A stretch of 64,000 nt of DNA. It comes from Sterolibacterium sp. (GTDB lineage: Bacteria > Pseudomonadota > Gammaproteobacteria > Burkholderiales > Rhodocyclaceae). Each line of letters begins with the position of its first letter. Within the stretch, counting starts at the first letter, position 1. This document shows positions 1 to 7,136 of the stretch, piece after piece. A program made the position numbers and the translations under genes. Where the stretch lies: contig JAQTOA010000002.1 of the NCBI GenBank assembly GCA_028713555.1, positions 186,001 through 250,000 of the forward strand, written 5' to 3'. A model generated the notes under the pieces. The model had not been told where the DNA came from. It did not search any database and saw only the letters and a list, made by a program, of their open reading frames with translations.

Positions 1-472
1 CCGCCACCGCCATCAACAGGGCATGCATTGCGGCCAAGGTGAACAAGCTGTAGGCCAGCATCGCCATCGTGAAGTGGGCACGAAAAGCCATCGAATCAGC
101 ATTGATCAGCACGTGCTGGCCTGGAAACAGCGCGGGCAGCAACACGCCGACGCTGGCCAACGGCAAGCCAAGCATTTGCAGACCTTCCATGCGGGCGTAG
201 AAACTCTCTATCCAGTAAAGCATGATCGCCAGCCAGAGGATCAGCGATAAGGCCAGGGAGAAACCGAAGCGCATGGCGCCAGCGGTGAAAATTTCCTGAA
301 CCAGGGTGACGCCGTGCAGCGCCAGTGCGGCCAACAGCAGTGCGCGTTCCCACGCCTGCAGTCCAGCCAGCGGCTGTGCCAACATCGCACCGCGCCAGCG
401 GGTGCGCCAGAATTGGGCAGCCAGGCCAGCGTACAGGGTAGCCGCAAGCAGATGCAGTAGAATCTCAGGCAT
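1..472 (-). CDS. CcsA/YpjD-family cytochrome c assembly (heme-handling) membrane protein, N-terminal part
   Basis: The reverse strand reads openly from an ATG at 472 to the window edge (157 codons), so the C-terminus is missing. The visible part starts MPEILLHLLAATLYAGLA and contains four or five hydrophobic helices separated by short charged loops, as in the CcsA/HemX/YpjD family of inner-membrane proteins linked to heme handling in cytochrome c maturation. The family's tryptophan-rich heme-binding motif would lie in the missing part. The gene is divergent from ffh with only 31 bp between the starts, the same neighbourhood as ypjD-ffh in many proteobacteria. The family call rests on hydrophobic pattern and context, so the exact role is uncertain. 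Confidence 0.8.
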   Translation of the reverse strand, partial: MPEILLHLLAATLYAGLAAQFWRTRWRGAMLAQPLAGLQAWERALLLAALALHGVTLVQEIFTAGAMRFGFSLALSLILWLAIMLYWIESFYARMEGLQMLGLPLASVGVLLPALFPGQHVLINADSMAFRAHFTMAMLAYSLFTLAAMHALLMAVA

Positions 473-503
473 CTCCGCAGTTTACCTCATTCACACCCCA
501 GCC

Positions 504-1859
504 ATGCTCGATAATCTCTCGCAAAGACTCGCTAAAGTCGTCAAAACGCTACGCGGACAGGCACGCCTGACCGATGAAAATATTGCCGACATGCTGCGTG
601 AAGTGCGCATGGCCTTGCTTGAGGCCGACGTCGCCCTGCCGGTGGTCAAGGAATTCATCGCCCGCGTCAAGGAAAAGGCGATCGGCCAGGAAGTAGTCGG
701 TTCGCTCTCTCCGGGACAAGCCCTGGTCGGCGTGGTACATCGCGAATTGACCGAACTGATGGGTGGCGCCAGCGTCGGGCTGAATCTGGCAACGCAACCG
801 CCGGCAGTGATTCTGATGGCCGGTCTGCAAGGCGCGGGAAAGACCACCACCACCGCCAAGCTCGGCAAGTGGCTCAAGGAACGGCAGAAGAAGAAGGTGC
901 TGGCGGTCAGTTGCGACGTCTATCGCCCGGCCGCCATCGAACAACTGAAGGCGGTTTCCGCCCAGGCCGGGATCGACTTCTTTCCTTCCGAAATTGGCCA
1001 GAAGCCGCTGGAGATTGCTCTGGCGGCGCTCGACTACGCCAGGAAGCATTACCATGACGTGCTCTTCGTCGATACCGCCGGCCGGCTTGCCATCGATACG
1101 GCGATGATGGCCGAGATCAGCGAACTGAATGCCGCGCTGCAGCCGATCGAGACCTTGTTCGTCGTGGACGCCATGCTGGGACAGGACGCGGTGAACACCG
1201 CCAAGGCCTTCAACGAGGCATTGCCATTGACTGGCGTGATCCTCACCAAACTCGACGGCGACTCGCGCGGCGGAGCGGCATTGTCGGTACGCCATGTGAC
1301 CGGCAAACCGATCAAGTTTGCCGGCGTCGGCGAAAAGCTGACCGGGCTGGAGGAGTTCCATCCGGAGCGGATGGCGTCGCGGATTCTCGGCATGGGCGAC
1401 ATTCTCGGCCTGGTCGAAGAGGCGCAGCGCGGTGTCGATCAGGACAAGGCGCAGGCTTTCGCGCTGAAGATGAAGTCGGGCAAGGGTTTCGACTTGAACG
1501 ACTTCAAGGAACAGATTAGCCAGATGCGCAAGATGGGCGGCATGACCTCGATGCTGGAGAAATTGCCGGCGCAGTTTGCCCAAGCGGCGCAACAGGCCAG
1601 TGGCGCGGTGGAGGACAAGTCGATACGGCGCATTGAAGGCATCATCAGCTCAATGACGGCGCAAGAGCGCAGCAAGCCGGAAATCCTCAAGGCCAGCCGC
1701 AAACGCCGTATCGCTACGGGCGCCGGGGTGTCGGTGCAGGAAGTCAATCGCCTCTTGAAGCAGTTCGAGCAGACACAAAAGGTCATGAAGCAGTTCGCCA
1801 AAGGCGGCATGCAGAAAATGCTGCGCGGCATGCAGAGCATGATGCCGGGGATGAGGTGA
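504..1859 (+). CDS. ffh: Signal recognition particle GTPase Ffh
   Basis: Ffh binds 4.5S RNA and hydrophobic signal sequences and, with FtsY, delivers ribosomes to the membrane insertion machinery. The 451-residue product has the expected order: a helical N domain (about 1-85), the G domain with P-loop GLQGAGKTTT (107-116), DTAGR and TKLDGD motifs, then a methionine-rich M domain ending KMLRGMQSMMPGMR. The reading frame is open further upstream, but the family start MLDNLSQRL is at 504; the upstream part would overlap the divergent ccsA-like gene. The length matches the usual 450 or so residues. An antitoxin-like gene follows after 11 bp and may be co-transcribed. Confidence 0.97.
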   Translation: MLDNLSQRLAKVVKTLRGQARLTDENIADMLREVRMALLEADVALPVVKEFIARVKEKAIGQEVVGSLSPGQALVGVVHRELTELMGGASVGLNLATQPPAVILMAGLQGAGKTTTTAKLGKWLKERQKKKVLAVSCDVYRPAAIEQLKAVSAQAGIDFFPSEIGQKPLEIALAALDYARKHYHDVLFVDTAGRLAIDTAMMAEISELNAALQPIETLFVVDAMLGQDAVNTAKAFNEALPLTGVILTKLDGDSRGGAALSVRHVTGKPIKFAGVGEKLTGLEEFHPERMASRILGMGDILGLVEEAQRGVDQDKAQAFALKMKSGKGFDLNDFKEQISQMRKMGGMTSMLEKLPAQFAQAAQQASGAVEDKSIRRIEGIISSMTAQERSKPEILKASRKRRIATGAGVSVQEVNRLLKQFEQTQKVMKQFAKGGMQKMLRGMQSMMPGMR

Positions 1860-1870
1860 GATAGGTTGCT

Positions 1871-2308
1871 ATGTCCACGATCAATTTCAGCGTGCCCGAC
1901 GATGTCAAGAAACTGTTCAATACCACGTTCGCCGGGCAGAACAAGAACGCCATCATCGCCGATTTAATGCTTGAGGCGGTGGAGCGAGCCAAGCGCAAGC
2001 AACGCAGTCATATCGCAATCGCAAACATCCTGTCGCGGCGCGAGATGGCGCCTACTGTAACTGCGGCGGTATTCCGCAGGGCCCGGGACCAAGGCCGGCC
2101 GTTAATGCCCGCAGTTGGGTCTGGGGTACTAAACTCGCTACGCTCGAACAACGCGGCCAGACTACCCCGATCTGGCAGTCCTCCGCTCGGCGGGGCAGAG
2201 GGGATGGGAAATCAAATTCTCCGTTGCGATTTCGATTTCGGCATCCGGAAACTCGAGCCTGGAACCTTTAATCGCCAGCTTATTGGAAAGTCAATGACTG
2301 ACCGTTGA
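1871..2308 (+). CDS. VapB-like ribbon-helix-helix antitoxin with read-through C-terminus (likely damaged)
   Basis: Residues 1-77 (MSTINFSVPDDVKKLFN... to ...RRARDQGRP) look like a small ribbon-helix-helix antitoxin of the kind paired with PIN-domain VapC toxins: an N-terminal beta strand, an amphipathic helix, then a basic segment KRKQRSH. Such proteins normally stop right after a GRP-like end. Here the frame continues at 2102 into low-complexity residues encoded by the left arm of an inverted repeat (2130-2274) and stops at 2308. One extra T at about 2102 would explain the lost stop (CCG TTA ATG where CCG TAA TG would end it). The ATG at 2105 (MPAV...GVL) may be the remnant of a toxin start. 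No intact toxin gene is visible. Confidence 0.6.
   Translation: MSTINFSVPDDVKKLFNTTFAGQNKNAIIADLMLEAVERAKRKQRSHIAIANILSRREMAPTVTAAVFRRARDQGRPLMPAVGSGVLNSLRSNNAARLPRSGSPPLGGAEGMGNQILRCDFDFGIRKLEPGTFNRQLIGKSMTDR
2130..2274 (+). repeat. Left arm of a long inverted repeat flanking a 1.36 kb islet
   Basis: This segment recurs as reverse complement at 3630-3770. The outer block (2130-2200, containing aaactcgctacgctcgaac and the following GC-rich part) and the inner block (2249-2274, actcgagcctggaaccttta) match almost perfectly; the 45 or so bases between them have diverged. It supplies the read-through tail of the upstream antitoxin-like ORF. Confidence 0.85.
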
Positions 2309-2969
2309 TAAAGAAAGTTACTTTCAAAGCTGACACATTACCCGACTGATCAACCTTGTAGCATTGCGAAGCAGTAGCTTTTGACGAGTTTGAAGTATAC
2401 GTAATGGTTTCGTTGAAACACCCCCAAGCTGTGGTTGCCGTATCCGCTTCAATCGACCAAGTTCTCACGCTAGTAGAATTTGTAGAAGTCTTAGCGCTAC
2501 TCTTGTATGTTGTCACATTGTCTAAAGCACCACTTTGACCAACTGTGACACTCGATGGCAACACTTGCTGCGCACTATGGACATCATAACTTCCATCGCT
2601 AGCAATATAGCCCCATGCTTTATATGGGCTAACTTCAAAGTAACTTGTGCCTGTCGACGATTCCGCCACTACACTGTTCTTCCTAATTATTGCTGATTCC
2701 GACATAGTCGAAACAGCGTGTCCTTCGAAGGTTGCCTGGGAGGCTGGTTTATAGCTAATTTGAACTGCGTATGTGTCGCCCCCATACGCGGCTGCTAAGT
2801 TGTAATCATGTCCCGTTTGCGCAAACGAACTCACTGCGCCAGCAAAAGGAAACGTCGCTGTCGAAGCTGCTGGTGCCGCTGGTGCTGCTGTGCCACCGCC
2901 ACCTCCACCGCCGCAACCAATCAAAGACGCAACGACTGCAACTGAAGCTGCTATTAGGAATCTATTCAT
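2280..2969 (-). CDS. Secreted lipoprotein of unknown function, Gly-rich after the lipid cysteine
   Basis: The 229-residue product starts MNRFLIAASVAVVASLIG and then cysteine: a short signal peptide with a plausible lipobox (SLIGC) followed by seven glycines and an Ala/Pro stretch, a flexible tether typical of lipoproteins. The rest is Ser/Thr-rich with alternating polar and hydrophobic residues, suggesting a beta-rich fold; no family is recognised. The ATG at 2969 has an AGGTGA ribosome-binding site four bases upstream, which decides it over the start eight codons earlier. Codon use is more AT-rich than in neighbouring housekeeping genes, consistent with transfer. It is divergent from the XRE regulator at 3242, and both lie between inverted-repeat arms. 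Confidence 0.75.
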   Translation of the reverse strand: MNRFLIAASVAVVASLIGCGGGGGGGTAAPAAPAASTATFPFAGAVSSFAQTGHDYNLAAAYGGDTYAVQISYKPASQATFEGHAVSTMSESAIIRKNSVVAESSTGTSYFEVSPYKAWGYIASDGSYDVHSAQQVLPSSVTVGQSGALDNVTTYKSSAKTSTNSTSVRTWSIEADTATTAWGCFNETITYTSNSSKATASQCYKVDQSGNVSALKVTFFINGQSLTFQ

Positions 2970-3195
2970 GTCACCTACCCCTTGCTTTGTCAAAAAAGAA
3001 AAACGAACAACATTGCAAACGACAATGCCATTCAGCTATCTAAAGGCGGGGCAGTTTTTTGGGCTCCGTCTGCGATCCACTGAGTCAACTATGCTGGATT
3101 CTGCGTCTACGGGCATCACGCTACTATTTGTTACGGACAGTGCATGGCGAAGGCAATCTAAACATTGCCACACTCACAATGCGCCTAATGCAAGT

Positions 3196-3229
3196 ATAAC
3201 CCGCTTTGGGATATCCCGCAACGGGTTAT
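3196..3229. promoter_or_regulatory. 34-bp operator-like dyad upstream of the XRE regulator
   Basis: The segment is an interrupted palindrome centred at 3212/3213: outer half-sites ATAACCC and GGGTTAT, inner core GGGATATCCC, with 14 of 17 paired positions complementary. It ends 12 bases before the regulator start at 3242 and lies in the gap to the divergent lipoprotein gene. Position and symmetry suit the operator of a dimeric helix-turn-helix protein, probably autoregulatory. The function is inferred. Confidence 0.5.
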
Positions 3230-3241
3230 TAAGCTTGATGC

Positions 3242-3520
3242 ATGCCCAGTTCTCTGCACAGCAATCGCTATCAAGTTTTTCGCGCAATGCTTGTTGCTGC
3301 AAGAGAAAAATCGGGTTTAACACAAGTAGAAATTGCTAACAGATTGGGCAAGCCGCAAAGTTTCATTTCCAAGTCTGAGCGCGGAGAACGTCGACTGGAT
3401 TTCACTGAATTTTTGGAGTTGGCGAATTTACTTCAAATTGATGTGGCTGATTTCATAAGTCGCTATCAAACTGCAATTGGTCAAACAACTCTGCCTAAAA
3501 TTCGCAAGGTTAAGAAGTGA
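3242..3520 (+). CDS. XRE/Cro-type helix-turn-helix transcriptional regulator
   Basis: A 92-residue protein consisting almost wholly of one HTH_3 domain (about residues 10-66): an amphipathic first helix, then SGLTQVEIANRLGKPQSFIS as the helix-turn-helix, followed by KSERGERRLDFTEFLELANL, the classical Xre/Cro continuation. The C-terminus is short and basic (KIRKVKK). It probably acts as a dimer on the dyad just upstream (3196-3229). It is divergent from the lipoprotein gene within an inverted-repeat-bounded islet and may control that gene. The start has no strong ribosome-binding site because the dyad occupies that space, which would suit repression of its own expression. The targets are inferred. 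Confidence 0.85.
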   Translation: MPSSLHSNRYQVFRAMLVAAREKSGLTQVEIANRLGKPQSFISKSERGERRLDFTEFLELANLLQIDVADFISRYQTAIGQTTLPKIRKVKK

Positions 3521-3629
3521 ACCAATAGACTCGTTTACTTCAGCGTGGCTTCAGCATTCGCCAACTGCTGCCGTAATCGCTGAGTATATTTCCTGTCAGT
3601 CTGCTTTTTCATCGCCGCAATTTGCCGAA

Positions 3630-3770
3630 CGATTAAAGGTTCCAGGCTCGAGTTTTCCTCTGTAGTGACTGCAACCGGCCGAGAGCGACCATATTTCCCC
3701 TCTGCCCCGCCGAGTGGAAGACTGCCAGACCGGGGTAGTCCGGCCGCGTTGTTCGAGCGTAGCGAGTTTA
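3630..3770 (-). repeat. Right arm of the islet inverted repeat
   Basis: This is the reverse complement of 2130-2274, with near-identical outer and inner blocks and a diverged centre. The two arms enclose the lipoprotein and XRE genes. No transposase, resolvase or target-site duplication is evident. Confidence 0.85.
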
Positions 3771-3775
3771 GCGGC

Positions 3776-3892
3776 CGGCCGGGCTGGCGGTCTGGAGCGA
3801 GGGAAGCCGCAGGCCGGGGCAGCGGGGTGCGTTTCTTTGGTTACTTTCTTGCCGCACAGCAAGAAAGTAACTCGCCCGCCGGGGCGAGACCC
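3776..3892. repeat. Dispersed GC-rich repeat with perfect 12-bp hairpin
   Basis: The element carries gttactttcttg (3840-3851) and its exact reverse complement (3860-3871) around an 8-base loop, followed by gcccgccggggcgagaccc (3874-3892). Both flanks, but not the hairpin, recur in reverse orientation at 20372-20442, so this is a multi-copy element and not unique DNA. Confidence 0.8.
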
Positions 3893-4110
3893 GGCTATCG
3901 CGGATCGTAAGCCAAGCATCCTGCCTCGGGGTGGGACCTGTAAATCAACGGCATCTCATGGCAACTCGATCGATGCTATATTTGGCCCGTCACTTGGGTA
4001 GTCTGGGCGGCAGCGGGCCGGAGTTGGAAACCGTTGCCCGCCGCCGCAATAACAAGCGGTGATCCCGGTCGACGCCTCGCTATAGATCGACTACCTGCGC
4101 AGCGATAGAT

Positions 4111-6183
4111 ATGAAAAAAACCACAACAGAATTCACGATCCCCCTGAATACCCCGTTGTTTCGCGGCGACAGGCGCCTGCGCATCGCCTTGGTTGGCTTA
4201 CCCGGCGCCGGCAAGAGCACGCTTTTCGACGCCGTTTCCAGCACCGCACCGCACAGCGGCGAACTGACCGGCACACATCGAGTGTATGCCGAGTGCAAAG
4301 TGAAGATCGGATTCGACGAGGCGAGTGTAGTCGACCTGCCGAGCATCCATACCCTGCATCATCTCGCCGGTGACGAAAGCAGTGGCGCCAATGATTATGC
4401 TGCGCTGAAGTACCTGCTGTGGGGCGACAAGCGTCCGCCGGTCACCGCGCACGAGCAGCCCGGTCCGCCCGCACCATTTGCGTCGCCTGACCTGATTGTC
4501 CAGGTGGTCGACGCCACCAGTTTGCAAAACCATCTCGAACTGACGCTGGAACTCTCCCAGCTTGGCCGGCCCATGGTGATCGCGCTGAACCGTATGGACG
4601 AGGCTTTGAAGAAAGGCCAGACCATCAACGTCAAGGCGCTGGAAAAACTCCTCGGCGTGCCAGTGGTGCCGACCGTGGCCTTGATGGGACAGGGCATCGC
4701 GCAACTCTTCAGCACCGCGGTAAAGACCATGCGCGCGGCCGCCTGCCCGCTGCCGCAGCCACCCAGTCGGCATATTGGGGATAGTCTCCAACAGCTTTCG
4801 GCTGTATTGAACCGGCCGGAACTCCACGCCGCCTTTCGCGTGCCGCATCCGCTGCTAGTGGTGCAGTTCGCCGCCGCCGACCGCTATTTCGAGGAAGAGC
4901 TCAGCCAGCATTTCCCGCAACTGCTGCCTGAGCTGCAAGCACTGCGCGCCGCCGCCGGACTGAAACTGCCGCGCCCGTTGGCGGAAGAACTGCATGCCGA
5001 CCGCCACCATCGCGCTGCCACGCTGTTCGAAGCCGCCATGCGCATGGGCCTGCCGCAGGAGACACGCGGCTGGCGCTACTGGCTCGACGAACTGTTCCTG
5101 CATCCGCAGTGGGGGCTGATCGGCAGTCTGGCGGTGTTTGCCGGCGTGCTGTTCGTGGTCTTCGAGTTCAGCGGCTGGATCGATTCGATGACCACCGCGC
5201 GCCTGACCGAAGCGCTGGCCGACTGGCAGCCGCAGTCCACCGGCGGCGTGGTCGGTCGTGCCGTCGTCGACGGCCTGATTGGCCTGGTCGGCATCGTCGT
5301 GCCCTACATGATTCCGCTGGTGCTGTTGCTGGTGGCGCTGGAGGAGATGGGCCTGATGCATCGCATCGCCTTCGTCGTCGATCGCGGTTTTCACAAGATC
5401 GGCCTGCACGGCGGCGTCGCCGTGCCATTTTTGTTAGGCCTGGGCTGCAACGTGCCGGCCATCTCCGGCGCTGCGAAGGCCACCAGTGGCCGCGAGCGCG
5501 TCATCGCCTCGGTGTTGATCACTTTCGTGCCCTGCTCGGCGCGTTCCGCCATCATCCTCGCCATCGCCGGCAAGTACCTGGGCGCCGTCGGCGTGTTCGG
5601 CATCTTCGCGCTAACGCTGATCCTGATTGCCGTCATGGGCCGCCTGCTGTCGCGCGGCGACCGCGAACTCGGCCCCGGCCAGGTGCAGGAAATCCCGCCC
5701 TACGCCCTGCCGACCTGGCGCGTGCTGTTGACCGAAACTTGGGAACGCACCAGCGACATCCTCACCATCGTCACACCGCTCCTGGTCGGCGGCAGTGTGG
5801 TGCTGGCGCTGCTCAACCACGTCGGCGCCGACAGCTTCATCAACACCCTACTGATGCCCGTCACCGTGTGGTGGCTAGGCCTGCCGCTGGCATTGGGCGT
5901 GCCGCTACTGTTCGGCGTGTTGCGCAAGGAGCTTTCGCTGCTGATGATTTACCAAGCCCTCGGCACCCAGGAAATCGGCACTCTGCTCGACTGGATCCAG
6001 ATTGTCACGCTGCTGCTTTTCCTGACCTTCTACATCCCTTGCGTGTCCACCTTTGCCGTCATGCTCAAGACCATCGGCCGCAAGGAAGCGCTGATCTCCG
6101 TCGCGCTCTCGGTCGGCGTCGCGCTGCTGGTTAGCGGCGTGACGCGGGTGTTGCTGCATGCGGTGGAATTGCTTGTGACTTAG
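4111..6183 (+). CDS. FeoB-like ferrous iron transport GTPase/permease
   Basis: The 690-residue product has a cytosolic G domain followed by a polytopic membrane domain, as in FeoB, which imports Fe2+ across the inner membrane. The membrane half carries the two Gate-type signatures GLGCNVPAI (about 448) and ITFVPCSAR (about 470) with cysteines, and ends in hydrophobic helices. The G domain is degenerate: the P-loop is GLPGAGKS (29-36) rather than the usual GNPNxGKT/S, G3 is DLPS instead of DLPG, and G4 is NRMD. It is shorter than classical FeoB (about 770) and no FeoA or FeoC lies nearby. It could be a diverged FeoB paralogue with another metal or slow GTPase activity. The stop overlaps the convergent DUF2721 gene by 4 bp. 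Confidence 0.88.
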   Translation: MKKTTTEFTIPLNTPLFRGDRRLRIALVGLPGAGKSTLFDAVSSTAPHSGELTGTHRVYAECKVKIGFDEASVVDLPSIHTLHHLAGDESSGANDYAALKYLLWGDKRPPVTAHEQPGPPAPFASPDLIVQVVDATSLQNHLELTLELSQLGRPMVIALNRMDEALKKGQTINVKALEKLLGVPVVPTVALMGQGIAQLFSTAVKTMRAAACPLPQPPSRHIGDSLQQLSAVLNRPELHAAFRVPHPLLVVQFAAADRYFEEELSQHFPQLLPELQALRAAAGLKLPRPLAEELHADRHHRAATLFEAAMRMGLPQETRGWRYWLDELFLHPQWGLIGSLAVFAGVLFVVFEFSGWIDSMTTARLTEALADWQPQSTGGVVGRAVVDGLIGLVGIVVPYMIPLVLLLVALEEMGLMHRIAFVVDRGFHKIGLHGGVAVPFLLGLGCNVPAISGAAKATSGRERVIASVLITFVPCSARSAIILAIAGKYLGAVGVFGIFALTLILIAVMGRLLSRGDRELGPGQVQEIPPYALPTWRVLLTETWERTSDILTIVTPLLVGGSVVLALLNHVGADSFINTLLMPVTVWWLGLPLALGVPLLFGVLRKELSLLMIYQALGTQEIGTLLDWIQIVTLLLFLTFYIPCVSTFAVMLKTIGRKEALISVALSVGVALLVSGVTRVLLHAVELLVT

Positions 6184-6596
6184 TGCGGCGTTACGTGGAT
6201 GCCGCCGGTCGCCAGAAATATCTCGCGCAGAAAGCTGAGCAGGCCGAGTATCAAGGCCAGCATGGCAACAATGAACAAAGCGGCGATGACGGCCGAGACA
6301 TCGATGACCAGGATGGCGCCGACAAACAGCGTGGCGATGACGATGCAGATCAGCAGCGCACCGGTGGTACACAAGCTGATCGCCCAGTGGATCAGGCGCG
6401 CCCGGCGCTCGAGGACGGCCATCTCGGCGTCCGCCGCCATGCTGCGGTTTTCCAGGGCGCGAAAGCGGTCGACGACGCGACCGAGGCGATTGACCAGAAC
6501 AGAAAGCAATGCGCCGATGCCGGTGAGCAGGAATACCGGCGCCACGGCCAGCTGGATGACATGAACCACGGTAGTAATGTCGCTGTTTAACTGCAT
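6180..6596 (-). CDS. DUF2721-family inner-membrane protein
   Basis: A 138-residue protein with three hydrophobic segments (about 10-35, 77-98 and 100-128) and a charged cytosolic stretch RLGRVVDRFRALENR between the first and second, the layout of the DUF2721 family of small membrane proteins of unknown function. The start ATG at 6596 lies well inside a frame uninterrupted by stops. It is convergent with the FeoB-like gene and their stops overlap by four bases, so the genes are not one operon. Confidence 0.8.
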   Translation of the reverse strand: MQLNSDITTVVHVIQLAVAPVFLLTGIGALLSVLVNRLGRVVDRFRALENRSMAADAEMAVLERRARLIHWAISLCTTGALLICIVIATLFVGAILVIDVSAVIAALFIVAMLALILGLLSFLREIFLATGGIHVTPH

Positions 6597-6732
6597 GGAT
6601 GTATCTCGCTGCCTCGATGCGCCTCATTCTACCCGGCAAGTGCTTGACAATCATCCGATAGACCACCATTTCCATATGATCTATCAGGCACCACAGCTTC
6701 AACCTTGATTGATGTTACGAACGAGGAGAAAC

Positions 6733-6882
6733 ATGAAAATCCATGGCGTTGTAAAGGCAATGGCAGTGGACTGGGAAAAGCGCGACGCCTATGGACGCGT
6801 CATCGGCCCCGTGTCCCGTACACATTCGCGCCGTGGAAAACAATTTTCATGTGAAGAACTGACTGAACCATCTTCGATGTAA
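6733..6882 (+). CDS. Small hypothetical protein (49 residues) with a strong ribosome-binding site
   Basis: The ORF begins ATG at 6733, preceded by GAGGAG six bases upstream, and encodes MKIHGVVKAMAVDWEKRDAY followed by a basic stretch (SRTHSRRGK) and an acidic end (CEELTEPSSM). It stops at 6882. The near-consensus Shine-Dalgarno and a balanced soluble composition argue for translation. No family is recognised. It stands alone between the DUF2721 gene (divergent) and the antirepressor gene 254 bp downstream, a gap in which I see no other gene. Confidence 0.5.
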   Translation: MKIHGVVKAMAVDWEKRDAYGRVIGPVSRTHSRRGKQFSCEELTEPSSM

Positions 6883-7136
6883 AACATCCTTCCGTCAGGC
6901 GGCTGACTACTCAGATACAGGTAGTGGAAATACCGTTCCCCGAGTATTTCCATTGCATCAAGAAAGCTCTACTCTCAACTCAGGGATGAACGACTTTGCC
7001 GTGGACTCAACGGGCAGAATGCCCAACGACAAACTCTAATCCAACGTGAGTGCTTGCTCCATCCTCAAACAATTTGTTTCGATGGGCAACTCTATGCAAC
7101 ATTCGTGGTCGAAGCGTTCAGACTCGGAGTGATGCC

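Larger units (their letters stand above)
3521..4110. other. 590-bp intergenic stretch: right repeat arm, dispersed repeat with hairpin, possible gene remnant
   Basis: Besides the repeat arm (3630-3770) and the dispersed repeat (3776-3892), this stretch holds a 25-codon reverse ORF (3612 to 3535, starting MKKQTDRKYTQRLRQQLANA) just inside the right arm. It looks like the tail or head of a decayed gene rather than a complete one. From 3905 to 4110 nothing is recognisable apart from the leader of the FeoB-like gene. The longer ORFs through the repeat are low-complexity and are not accepted as genes. Confidence 0.5.

Noticed and set aside
549..1592. 347-codon open frame opposite ffh
   Set aside because: Complete ffh on the other strand explains the open frame.
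2130..3770. Interpretation of the islet as an insertion sequence
   Set aside because: The arms are too long and diverged in the middle for IS ends, there is no transposase, and no target duplication is evident.
3596..4001. ORFs through the dispersed repeat on both strands
   Set aside because: They consist of repeat-derived Arg/Pro/Gly-rich peptide and cross the hairpin; no ribosome-binding site.
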